DNA of 17,464 bases from 2-12-FULL-60-25 sp964638165 (GTDB lineage: Bacteria > Patescibacteriota > Patescibacteriia > 2-12-FULL-60-25): contig CAZWYJ010000022.1 of assembly GCA_964638165.1 (NCBI GenBank), positions 1 to 17,464 of the forward strand, written 5' to 3'. The first letter of the stretch is position 1, and every line of letters starts with the position of its first letter. The notes under the pieces are model-generated. The model was given only the letters and a program-made list of their open reading frames with translations. It searched no databases and was not told the origin of the DNA. This document shows, piece by piece, positions 6,315 through 11,833 of the stretch. Both the position numbers and the translations under genes were made by a program.

Positions 6315-6542
6315 ATGAAAGAGGTCATCGTCGCCCTGTTCTGCATCCTGGCAACAGGATGCGGGTCGAGCATTCAGCTCAACCCCACGAGCGCGACCCA
6401 CGACACCAATCCGTGGGCCGCCTACAACGAGAGTCTCCGGGCGCAGTGCCTGGAGGAAAACCGCGCGATGAGCGCACAAACCGCCAAGGCATTGTGCGAT
6501 GAGCGCGATGCCGGCCCCACCACTACGGAGGAGGCAAAATGA
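6315..6542 (+). CDS. Small lipoprotein of unknown function (75 aa)
   Basis: A short signal peptide (MKEVIVALFCILATGC) ends in a lipobox-like ATGC with Cys16 as the likely lipidated residue. The mature part is about 60 residues, hydrophilic, with NPWAAY near its start and two further cysteines. The start is fixed by the strong Shine-Dalgarno GGGAGGAAGG 6 bases before the ATG. Its TGA overlaps the next gene's ATG (ATGA at 6539-6542), so the two are translationally coupled. First gene of the plus-strand unit. No family recognised; it may be a partner subunit of the lipoprotein encoded next, which also ends with an NPW motif. Confidence 0.8.
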   Translation: MKEVIVALFCILATGCGSSIQLNPTSATHDTNPWAAYNESLRAQCLEENRAMSAQTAKALCDERDAGPTTTEEAK

Positions 6543-7219
6543 AAACGCTTCTCATCATCATGTTCGTGCTCTGGGGTGCGCTCGGTTGCGGCGGATACGT
6601 CGCGACGACGCACACGATCACCCCGTCCAGTGGCATCCGGACCGTGGATAGCAAACGTCCATTCGGCCCCCACGAGACCAGTCGGAACGAGGACTCCATG
6701 ACGCCGTTCATGATGTGCATCAACAGACTCACGAAGGGACTCATAACCCCTGGGCTCTCGGACGATGCAATAGCGAGTCGTACCATCACGATCGAGGCGA
6801 CGTGTGGATGCAAGGCCGAGGGCTGGAAGTCCTCGGATTGTATGATCCTCCAGAACAAGATGGGGTACTACGCGGGATACGGCGGATATTCCGGCGGAAT
6901 GGTCGGTGGCATGCCTCTCGGGGCGCGCTACGGCACCGGCTTCAGCCTCGCGACCCCCATAGTCACGACGAACACGTCCCCTGCATCAGCCGGGAACGCG
7001 GATGTCATGACCGGAAAGGATCGTGAGCTCATCGCCACGGCGCTCGAAGACCACGAAGAGCGCATCGAAGCGCTCCGAGCGGTCGCGGAGTACCTGTACA
7101 GCAAGGATGAAGCGCCCGCCACCGCCACGACGACCCCGGCGACCCCCGAGAAGGGATCGCAGAAGGGCAATGAGTCGGTGTCACCAGAAGACGTCGCGAA
7201 CCCGTGGCACGAAGAGTAG
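6539..7219 (+). CDS. Glycine/tyrosine-patch lipoprotein of unknown function (226 aa)
   Basis: The signal peptide MKTLLIIMFVLWGALGC ends in a relaxed lipobox (ALGC, Cys17). The mature chain has a cysteine cluster (CGCKAEGWKSSDC, about residues 89-101), then a Gly/Tyr-rich patch (GYYAGYGGYSGG) resembling low-complexity surface segments. A short helical region with heptad-like spacing (ELIATALEDHEERIEALRAVAEYLYSK) could form a coiled coil, and a Thr/Pro/Ala-rich tail ends in NPWHEE. GGAGG precedes the ATG, which overlaps the previous stop. The stop codon lies within the left arm of a perfect palindrome that begins the repeat cluster at 7216. Unknown family; envelope location is well supported. 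Confidence 0.8.
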   Translation: MKTLLIIMFVLWGALGCGGYVATTHTITPSSGIRTVDSKRPFGPHETSRNEDSMTPFMMCINRLTKGLITPGLSDDAIASRTITIEATCGCKAEGWKSSDCMILQNKMGYYAGYGGYSGGMVGGMPLGARYGTGFSLATPIVTTNTSPASAGNADVMTGKDRELIATALEDHEERIEALRAVAEYLYSKDEAPATATTTPATPEKGSQKGNESVSPEDVANPWHEE

Positions 7220-7350
7220 GGGCTTAGCACGCTAAGCCCCTACTCCTAACCGCAAACCTGTACGGGCGACGATGTGCCCGCCCGTACGCCTTCAGCCCCG
7301 CGTCCTGATACCCATTGGGACGCGGGCAAGGGCTTAGCATGCTAAGCCCC
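7216..7350. repeat. Cluster of four palindromes (REP/BIME-like)
   Basis: Four strong palindromes follow one another. 7216-7243 has 13-bp arms GTAGGGGCTTAGC around AC. 7260-7287 has 9-bp arms GTACGGGCG. 7297-7326 has 9-bp arms CCCGCGTCC. 7330-7349 is a perfect 20-bp palindrome reusing the GGGCTTAGC arm of the first. They could act as terminators or attenuators between the 226-aa and 263-aa genes; the reuse of arms marks them as a repeat family. Confidence 0.8.
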
Positions 7351-7455
7351 TACACTCTTCCTCCCTTTCACCCGCCCGCCATCCGCTTCTGATGCACTCA
7401 GCGTCAGGCGAGGCGGGCAGGCAAGATCGGGAAGGCCGTTCGCGCAATAACTCAG

Positions 7456-7473
7456 TCGAGCGTTCGCGCTCGA
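7456..7473 (+). promoter_or_regulatory. UUCG-loop hairpin directly upstream of the 263-aa gene
   Basis: TCGAGCG-TTCG-CGCTCGA gives a 7-bp stem with a stable UUCG tetraloop, ending 1 base before the Shine-Dalgarno (AAAGG, 7475-7479) of the gene starting at 7486. It could protect the 5' end of a processed mRNA or affect ribosome access. No consensus promoter is seen between the palindrome cluster and this gene. Confidence 0.55.
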
Positions 7474-7485
7474 GAAAGGTTCGTC

Positions 7486-8277
7486 ATGATCAACAGATTC
7501 AAGGTGTTCGTCCTGTTCGTCATCGCGTGCACGCTCTGCGCCTGCTCCGCGAGCGTCAACAGTGGTGTCAAAACCGCCAATGACGAAGAGGAACTCGGGG
7601 ATCCCCGGGTCGTGGCGCTACGCATGCGCCACGATGCCGAAGTCCGCGTGGAGGCCCGGAAGGCAACCGAGAAGGAATCCGAGTCATCGGAGACCGACGA
7701 GGCCACGTCCGAGCCCGACCCCAAATCCGAGCCCGAGGAGATCTCGGATCCGCTCGGCCCGGATCTGAGCCTATTCGGAGGAAACGCGGGTGGGATGCAA
7801 CTCCCGTCCGGGCTCCTCATTTCCCAGGCTGTGCAGGGAGCAGGAGCATCGCCCCCGAACTGCCATGGAAACTGCGTCGGGGTCGTCAACGTGACCCCGA
7901 ACTGGCTCTCGATTCAGGTGGGCGATGCGATCGTGGCCGACATGGTCACGCCAAGCGGAATGCCCATGGCTCGCCCCGGGCTCGTCTCCATGATGGGAGG
8001 AGAACGGGTGATGGCGAATGTCGCCTTCATCCCTCCGAATCCCTACGGGAGACGCACGCCCGCGAATCCGGGCATCGCGTCCTTCGAGGTCGCATGCGTG
8101 AGCGCAGGCAACTGCCCCACGCGAGTAGCGATCGTCCTCAAGACGTACCAGAGGGCGCTCAGCGGGGAGATGGCCCCGACCGGCAAGTGCTACTCCGCGA
8201 TTCTCGCGATGCCGTCGCCGGAACGATGGGGGCACCACGTGGCGGTGTACCCCACGGACTTGAGGCCTTGTAAGTAA
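7486..8277 (+). CDS. Lipoprotein with acidic linker and C-terminal domain (263 aa)
   Basis: The signal peptide ends in LCAC with Cys20 as the lipidation site (good lipobox). Residues about 33-90 are a highly charged Glu/Ser/Asp/Pro-rich linker, such as tethers a domain away from the membrane. From about 100 to the end there is a globular, beta-rich domain with six cysteines (NCHGNC at 125-130, then single Cys residues to the penultimate residue), probably disulfide-bonded outside the cytoplasm. No family recognised. AAAGG lies 6 bases before the ATG. Third lipoprotein of the block; the gap of 266 bases from the previous gene is filled with palindromes, so cotranscription is possible but not shown. 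Confidence 0.78.
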   Translation: MINRFKVFVLFVIACTLCACSASVNSGVKTANDEEELGDPRVVALRMRHDAEVRVEARKATEKESESSETDEATSEPDPKSEPEEISDPLGPDLSLFGGNAGGMQLPSGLLISQAVQGAGASPPNCHGNCVGVVNVTPNWLSIQVGDAIVADMVTPSGMPMARPGLVSMMGGERVMANVAFIPPNPYGRRTPANPGIASFEVACVSAGNCPTRVAIVLKTYQRALSGEMAPTGKCYSAILAMPSPERWGHHVAVYPTDLRPCK

Positions 8278-8302
8278 GGCCTCGACCCGACCCATCCCCC
8301 AA

Positions 8303-8326
8303 CCCCTTCCCTTTGCAGGGAAGGGG
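8303..8326. repeat. C-rich/G-rich hairpin (half element)
   Basis: CCCCTTCCCT-TTGC-AGGGAAGGGG, preceded by the C-rich run CCATCCCCCAA. It looks like one half of the same repeat family as 8402-8491 and 14708-14829. Confidence 0.6.
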
Positions 8327-8365
8327 GGAACTCAACAAGGAGGTGAATCTCTCAGAATCTATTCG

Positions 8366-8397
8366 AACCCGCCAAGGCGCTTGCCAAGGCGGGTTTT
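8366..8397 (+). terminator. Terminator of the lipoprotein unit
   Basis: AACCCGCC (8366-8373) pairs with GGCGGGTT (8388-8395), followed by TT; the loop itself contains a GGC/GCC repeat. It lies 89 bases after the stop of the 263-aa lipoprotein gene. Confidence 0.65.
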
Positions 8398-8401
8398 CGA
8401 T

Positions 8402-8491
8402 ACTCACCCCCTAACCCCCTCTCTTCCAGAGAGGGGGAATCCTCTAACAAAGAAATCTCCCCTCTCTGGAAGAGAGGGGCTGGGGGTGAGT
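8402..8491. repeat. Imperfect 33-36-bp inverted repeat with inner hairpins
   Basis: The left arm at 8402-8437 and right arm at 8459-8491 are near reverse complements, sharing ACTCACCCCC then CCCCTCTCTTCCAGAGAGGG. Each arm is itself a small hairpin (CCCTCTC/GAGAGGG). Non-coding. It separates the lipoprotein unit from the pilin-like cluster. Nothing else is seen between 8278 and 8582 apart from the hairpins listed. Confidence 0.7.
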
Positions 8492-8520
8492 ACGGCAGAA
8501 GATAGGGGGTGAATTGTGAT

Positions 8521-8561
8521 AAAAAAACATCACCCCGCTCTTCGTGAAGGGCGGGGTGATG
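8521..8561 (-). terminator. Strong terminator of the pilin-like cluster
   Basis: CATCACCCCGC (8528-8538) pairs with GCGGGGTGATG (8551-8561), with further pairing around the TTCGTGAA centre. On the minus strand the stem is followed by seven T residues (A-run at 8521-8527). It lies 22 bases past the stop of the last pilin-like gene. Confidence 0.9.
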
Positions 8562-8582
8562 CTATTCGCTGCGCAGCGAAAA

Positions 8583-8978
8583 CTATGAACCCGTGGCAAT
8601 CCTTTGGATGATTTGCGTCATGACGAAGTTCGAGATGGCGAATGCGGCCACGATGATGATCAAGCCAATGATGGCGTTCTTGATCAAAGCCGTTGCCGTT
8701 TCGGTCTTCTTGCTATCTCCGCCAGCCGTCATCCACAAAAAACCGGCCCACAGGATGATACAGAGGAGGATAATCCCCATGAATCCCAAAACGATATTGA
8801 TGATGTTTCCAATGATCGTCGGGAGATCCGGAGTCCCCGTAATTCCTGCGCCTGTCGCAATCTGATCCGTGTACTGCTGGGAGCGCTCAAATGGCGATTG
8901 GGCCAAGGCGACCACCGGCAATACGGCAGACCCGATGGCTGCACAAGCACTTGTGGCAAATTTTGTAAGTCGTTTCAT
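8583..8978 (-). CDS. T4SS_pilin/VirB2-like small membrane protein, paralog 7 (131 aa)
   Basis: The signal peptide (MKRLTKFATSACAAIG...VVALAQ) is probably cut after Ala26. Two hydrophobic helices at about 57-83 and 101-121 flank the loop AGGDSKK (85-91), the arrangement of VirB2/TrbC-like and CPR T4SS_pilin proteins. The reading frame extends 23 codons further upstream, but that extension (MPEAEVPVVRRQ) overlaps the end of the preceding gene and would bury the signal peptide, so the start at 8978 is preferred; it lies 13 bases after the upstream stop. Last gene before the terminator. Such proteins form filaments or pores in type IV secretion systems; here the role is inferred from architecture. 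Confidence 0.85.
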   Translation of the reverse strand: MKRLTKFATSACAAIGSAVLPVVALAQSPFERSQQYTDQIATGAGITGTPDLPTIIGNIINIVLGFMGIILLCIILWAGFLWMTAGGDSKKTETATALIKNAIIGLIIIVAAFAISNFVMTQIIQRIATGS

Positions 8979-8991
8979 ACGTAAGATATTT

Positions 8992-9429
8992 TTATTCTGT
9001 TGGGGGGCCACTTGCCGGCGTACCACCGGTACTTCCGCCTCCGGCAACCTCCCCCAGTCTCGCTAAGACAAAATCCGTAATCGCCCATGCCGCCACGATG
9101 ATAATCAATCCGATAATGGCATTGCGAATCATCTTGATCGCTTCTCCGGCTTTCTTGCTGTCCCCTGCCGACGTAATCCACAGGAATCCGCCGTAGAGAA
9201 TGAATGCCAGCAAGAGCACGCCGACGAGCGATATGGCGACATTGATGACGCCCCCGATCATGTTTTCGAGAGACGTGGTCTGATTCAGACCCGCAGGAGT
9301 TGCTGTTCGCTGAACCCCTCCCTTGATTTTTTCAAGGAACGCTTGCGCCGATGCCGTCTGCGGCATACACATGCACATTGCAAGGACGGCCGTGCAAACA
9401 ACGATCGGAAGAAAACGTTTTTTGGACAT
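8992..9429 (-). CDS. T4SS_pilin/VirB2-like small membrane protein, paralog 6 (145 aa)
   Basis: The signal peptide ends at TASAQ (cut after Ala28). Helix one at about 58-86 ends in GGFLWITSAGDSKK, and helix two (NAIIGLIIIVAAWAITDFV) at about 103-121. The helix-two segment is almost identical to that of paralog 7 (NAIIGLIIIVAAFAI), so these two are the most recent duplicates in the cluster. A Gly/Pro/Ser-rich tail (about 129-145) is unique to this copy. It starts 3 bases after the stop of paralog 5. Confidence 0.87.
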   Translation of the reverse strand: MSKKRFLPIVVCTAVLAMCMCMPQTASAQAFLEKIKGGVQRTATPAGLNQTTSLENMIGGVINVAISLVGVLLLAFILYGGFLWITSAGDSKKAGEAIKMIRNAIIGLIIIVAAWAITDFVLARLGEVAGGGSTGGTPASGPPTE

Positions 9430-9432
9430 AGT

Positions 9433-9891
9433 TTACTCAAGAAGAGGTTCACTCGCGGCGCCAGCCCCCTCCGAAGAGGTGATCGTGCCGATAGAGTCGA
9501 GCGTAAAGGTTGCGATGGCATACGCCGCGATCGTCACAACCATGCCGATCACGGCATTCTTAATCGTCTTTTGAGCTTCCGCCACCTGCGAATCATCCCC
9601 CCGCGCCGTCATCCACTTGAGTCCGCCCCACAAAATGAGCGCGAAAAAAACGGATCCGAATAGGCCGAGGCCCGCCGTGATCACGTTTCCCGCGAAATAC
9701 GGAATGCATCCGCCGGGCTCATTGCGACACGGGAGATTCGTAGCGAATTGCGCCCGATTCGCCGCTTCTTCAAGTCCGGTATCCTCGGACGTAAATCCTT
9801 GGGCAGACACAAAAGGCAACGCAAATCCCCCAAAAAGGAAGATTGCGCAGACAAGAGCGAACGCGCGCGTAAAACGAAGAGGAAGTTTCAT
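9433..9891 (-). CDS. T4SS_pilin/VirB2-like small membrane protein, paralog 5 (152 aa)
   Basis: The start at 9891 (MKLPLRFTRAF) gives a clean signal peptide cut after SA (residue 30); the longer frame from 9957 adds an unlikely MRCPRVPCF leader. The mature start has a short region with two cysteines (NLPCRNEPGGCIPY, about 52-65) that may pair. Helix one ends in WGGLKWMTARGDDSQVAEAQ, the cluster's loop motif with Asp-Asp-Ser-Gln replacing DSKK, and helix two is NAVIGMVVTIAAYAIATF. The 90-base gap upstream holds two hairpins. Followed after 3 bases by paralog 6. Confidence 0.85.
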   Translation of the reverse strand: MKLPLRFTRAFALVCAIFLFGGFALPFVSAQGFTSEDTGLEEAANRAQFATNLPCRNEPGGCIPYFAGNVITAGLGLFGSVFFALILWGGLKWMTARGDDSQVAEAQKTIKNAVIGMVVTIAAYAIATFTLDSIGTITSSEGAGAASEPLLE

Positions 9892-9907
9892 GTCGAAGAT
9901 CCGCTGT

Positions 9908-9970
9908 GGCGGACGGAGATCCGCCGTGGCGAAACAGGGCACGCGCGGGCAACGCATTCGCTGCCCGCGC
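9908..9970 (-). promoter_or_regulatory. Two hairpins in the gap between paralogs 4 and 5
   Basis: GCGCGGGCA/TGCCCGCGC arms (9943-9951 and 9962-9970, 9 bp, 10-nt loop) and GGCGGA/TCCGCC arms (9908-9913 and 9920-9925). Neither is followed by a T-run. They may set a processing point that raises or lowers expression of the three downstream genes. Confidence 0.5.
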
Positions 9971-9981
9971 GACGATCGAAA

Positions 9982-10377
9982 TTATACCTGAGTCGTTGCC
10001 TCAACAAGTCGAGAAACGACGAAGCTGGTAATTGCCCAAGCGGAAAGAATGATCGCCAAACCGATAATGCCGGAGATGATCAACTTGCGAGCTTCCTCCG
10101 TCTTGGAAGAATCCCCGCCAGAGAGCATATACTTGAAACCGCCGATCAACACGATGATAACCGCGATGATACCGAGGAAACCGAGGGCGACGTTGATCAA
10201 ACGAGCTGCCGTCTGACGAACATCTCCGCCACTCAGGTTCAAACCACTTTCACCAACCGCGTCAACGCCGTAAGGATCCGTCGCAGGTTGCGCGAATGTT
10301 ACTGACGGAATCACGACGGCCGCAGCGATCGCGATCGTCGCCGCGAAGCTCAAAAACTTTTTTGTACGTAATGTCAT
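9982..10377 (-). CDS. T4SS_pilin/VirB2-like small membrane protein, paralog 4 (131 aa)
   Basis: The start is set by AGGAGG (complement of 10388-10393), 10 bases before the ATG, and by the signal peptide MTLRTKKFLSFAATIAIAAA, cut after TFA (residue 29). The open frame extends upstream through a palindromic repeat but that part is non-coding. Helix one (about 60-84) ends in GGFKYMLSGGDSSKTEEARK, the most canonical loop in the cluster, and helix two is GIIGLAIILSAWAITSFVV. This gene has its own -10 box and the only perfect Shine-Dalgarno of the pilin genes, so it is probably made at the highest level and is the best candidate for the major subunit. Confidence 0.88.
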   Translation of the reverse strand: MTLRTKKFLSFAATIAIAAAVVIPSVTFAQPATDPYGVDAVGESGLNLSGGDVRQTAARLINVALGFLGIIAVIIVLIGGFKYMLSGGDSSKTEEARKLIISGIIGLAIILSAWAITSFVVSRLVEATTQV

Positions 10378-10387
10378 GCCATGCTCA

Positions 10388-10418
10388 CCTCCTTTCGCAA
10401 TATGATATGCATAGTATA
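10388..10418 (-). promoter_or_regulatory. Promoter -10 and ribosome-binding site of pilin-like paralog 4
   Basis: TATACT (complement of 10413-10418) is preceded by TG. AGGAGG (complement of 10388-10393) lies downstream, 10 bases before the ATG at 10377. No good -35 box. It starts a second transcript inside the pilin cluster. Confidence 0.6.
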
Positions 10419-10459
10419 CATGAATGTGAGGGTCGTGGGGAGAGGGGGAATGGCAGGTA

Positions 10460-10495
10460 GTACGGGCGTCCCGATGGACATCGGGACGCCCGTAC
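10460..10495. repeat. Palindromic repeat, copy A (GTACGGGCGTCCCGATG arms)
   Basis: Perfect 17-bp arms around GA. The same arm occurs at 16372-16388. It sits in the 173-base gap between paralogs 3 and 4, next to a G-rich period-7-like stretch (about 10427-10455). It may also end transcription of the upstream genes, though no T-run follows. Confidence 0.85.
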
Positions 10496-10550
10496 GTAGC
10501 AAGTGGGGGATTTTTTGGCAACCGTCAACACCCACTCCCCTCTGCCCTCT

Positions 10551-11150
10551 TCATCCCCTCCCAACCAACACGTTCGGCACACTGATCACGGTATCAATGA
10601 TGACGTACGAGAGAAGAATGATCGCGATGCCGATCATCGAATTCAAGATGCGCTTTTGAGCCTGCTGGACCTGCTTCCCATCTCCCCGTGCCGTCATCCA
10701 TTCGATTCCTCCCCACAGCATCATGCCAAAAAAGAGCATGCCGGCCAATCCGCCGAGCCATGACACGATATCTCCGATGAGTTGCGGGATCGTGCGATTC
10801 CCCAACGGATTCTTCAGTCCGAATCCGGCACCCGACTCGGTTCCTCCGGACTTCTTCGCCACCGGAGCGGCGGAAACCGGAACGCAACAGACGATAATAC
10901 CGCTCTGGCCACCGACGGTCTCCGTTTCGCAATTCGTCCCTTCTTGAATTTTCATCGTCCCCTGCGCCACGCTCCGTTCGCATGTGGCACGGGGAGTGCA
11001 CGTTCCACGATAAGCAGTTTCGCAATTCGTGCCTTGGGCATGAACCGGAACGGCAAAGGCGAGAGCGCATACAAGGGATACGCCACAAATGCCGAGGGTA
11101 GGTGGTACGTGATACGTGGTACGTGGAACAAAGAAGGAAGAAGAGCTCAT
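10551..11150 (-). CDS. Pilin-like protein with cysteine module, paralog 3 (199 aa)
   Basis: The N-terminus is unusual: MSSSSFF, then ten residues (about 9-18) encoded by a 7-bp repeat tract, then the hydrophobic signal core (GICGVSLVCALAFAVPVHA, cut after Ala38). The mature protein starts with a cysteine module of six Cys (two NCET motifs, ending in IIVCCVP at about 86-91). A Gly/Ser linker and two helices follow, at about 122-150 and 168-188, around WMTARGDGKQVQQAQ. The module resembles those in paralogs 1 and 2. It starts 8 bases after the stop of paralog 2 with no visible Shine-Dalgarno, so translation is probably coupled. Confidence 0.85.
   Translation of the reverse strand: MSSSSFFVPRTTYHVPPTLGICGVSLVCALAFAVPVHAQGTNCETAYRGTCTPRATCERSVAQGTMKIQEGTNCETETVGGQSGIIVCCVPVSAAPVAKKSGGTESGAGFGLKNPLGNRTIPQLIGDIVSWLGGLAGMLFFGMMLWGGIEWMTARGDGKQVQQAQKRILNSMIGIAIILLSYVIIDTVISVPNVLVGRG
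11099..11126. repeat. 7-bp tandem repeat tract inside paralog 3 (TACGTGG word)
   Basis: Units on the plus strand: TAGGTGG, TACGTGA, TACGTGG, TACGTGG. On the coding (minus) strand the tract is free of stops in the frame used and encodes residues about 9-18, just before the signal-peptide core. Confidence 0.85.
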
Positions 11151-11158
11151 ATTACTGG

Positions 11159-11818
11159 TTACTGGGTTGCGAGAAGCGCGTCGAAAATCACGCTCGCAAT
11201 GGCATACGCGCCGAAGATGAGGATGAGCCCGAAGGAGGCATTCCTGATGTACGCCATGGCCGCCGAGACCTTCTTCGAATCTCCGCCGGACATGATGTAC
11301 TGGATGCCGCCGAAGACGAACATGAGCAGCGCCACGGATCCGGAAATTCCCATGATCGTCCGGATGGCGTTTCCCACGAGCTGAGGAAAATTCGCCCCGC
11401 TCAATGGATCAGGAAGCGCGACCGCCCCGGCTCCCCCGCCGGACGTCGCGGATGGATTCGATGACGAAGGCTGAGCCGACTCGGCGGGGCAAGGCGTAAC
11501 GCCCTCATTCAGCTCGCAGTCCCTGAAGTCATAATCCCCGGAGCACTCATTGCCGGGTTCGGTCTTTATCGTACAACCGCAACAGATGCCGCCATTACTT
11601 CTGGGACAGCAAAACGGAACCGCGAGAACCGGGGTGGGCGAAGCGGTCATCAGGAGAACCATGACGAAAGCGACGGCAATGAGCGTTCTCAGCCCGAAGG
11701 CCGTCGACCGTAGACCGTAGACCGTCGACCGTAGACCGTCGGCCGTAGACCGTCGACCGTAGACCGTCGGCCGTAGACCGTCGACCATTAGCCGAGAGAG
11801 GTGTAAAACGTTTTTCAT
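11159..11818 (-). CDS. Pilin-like protein with cysteine module and repeat-encoded leader, paralog 2 (219 aa)
   Basis: Residues 13-40 are encoded by twelve 7-bp repeats and form four near-identical heptapeptides (DGLRPTV, YGRRSTA, DGLRSTV, YGLRSTA), placed before the hydrophobic signal core (LIAVAFVMVLLMTA, cut near VLA at 66). The repeat peptide is basic, so it works as an extended n-region. The mature part opens with a cysteine cluster (FCC, ICCGC and four further Cys, to about 110), then a Ser/Gly linker and the two-helix pilin unit with MSGGDSKKVSAA at about 176-187. AAGGA lies 4 bases before the ATG; 15 bases separate it from the stop of paralog 1. Met11 is an alternative start but also lies before the repeats. 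Confidence 0.85.
   Translation of the reverse strand: MKNVLHLSRLMVDGLRPTVYGRRSTADGLRSTVYGLRSTAFGLRTLIAVAFVMVLLMTASPTPVLAVPFCCPRSNGGICCGCTIKTEPGNECSGDYDFRDCELNEGVTPCPAESAQPSSSNPSATSGGGAGAVALPDPLSGANFPQLVGNAIRTIMGISGSVALLMFVFGGIQYIMSGGDSKKVSAAMAYIRNASFGLILIFGAYAIASVIFDALLATQ
11699..11782. repeat. Twelve-unit 7-bp tandem repeat inside paralog 2 (GACCGTA/GACCGTC)
   Basis: Twelve consecutive units (84 bp) of GACCGTA, GACCGTC, GGCCGTA or GGCCGTC, with a thirteenth decayed unit (GACCATT). The count of twelve keeps the frame. The plus strand would contain TAG in every TA-G junction, whereas the coding strand has no stop in the frame used. Confidence 0.95.
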
Positions 11819-11833
11819 AAAATCCTTAAGAAG

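Noticed and set aside
8345..8413. Short GTG-started frame right after AAGGAGG
   Set aside because: The GTG overlaps the Shine-Dalgarno itself, and the 22-codon frame runs through the terminator hairpin.
10378..10521. N-terminal extension of pilin-like paralog 4
   Set aside because: It reads through the palindromic repeat, promoter and Shine-Dalgarno; the signal peptide begins at the ATG at 10377.
11699..11782. CRISPR array
   Set aside because: The units are 7 bp and contiguous, with no spacers, and they lie inside a reading frame; no cas gene is present.
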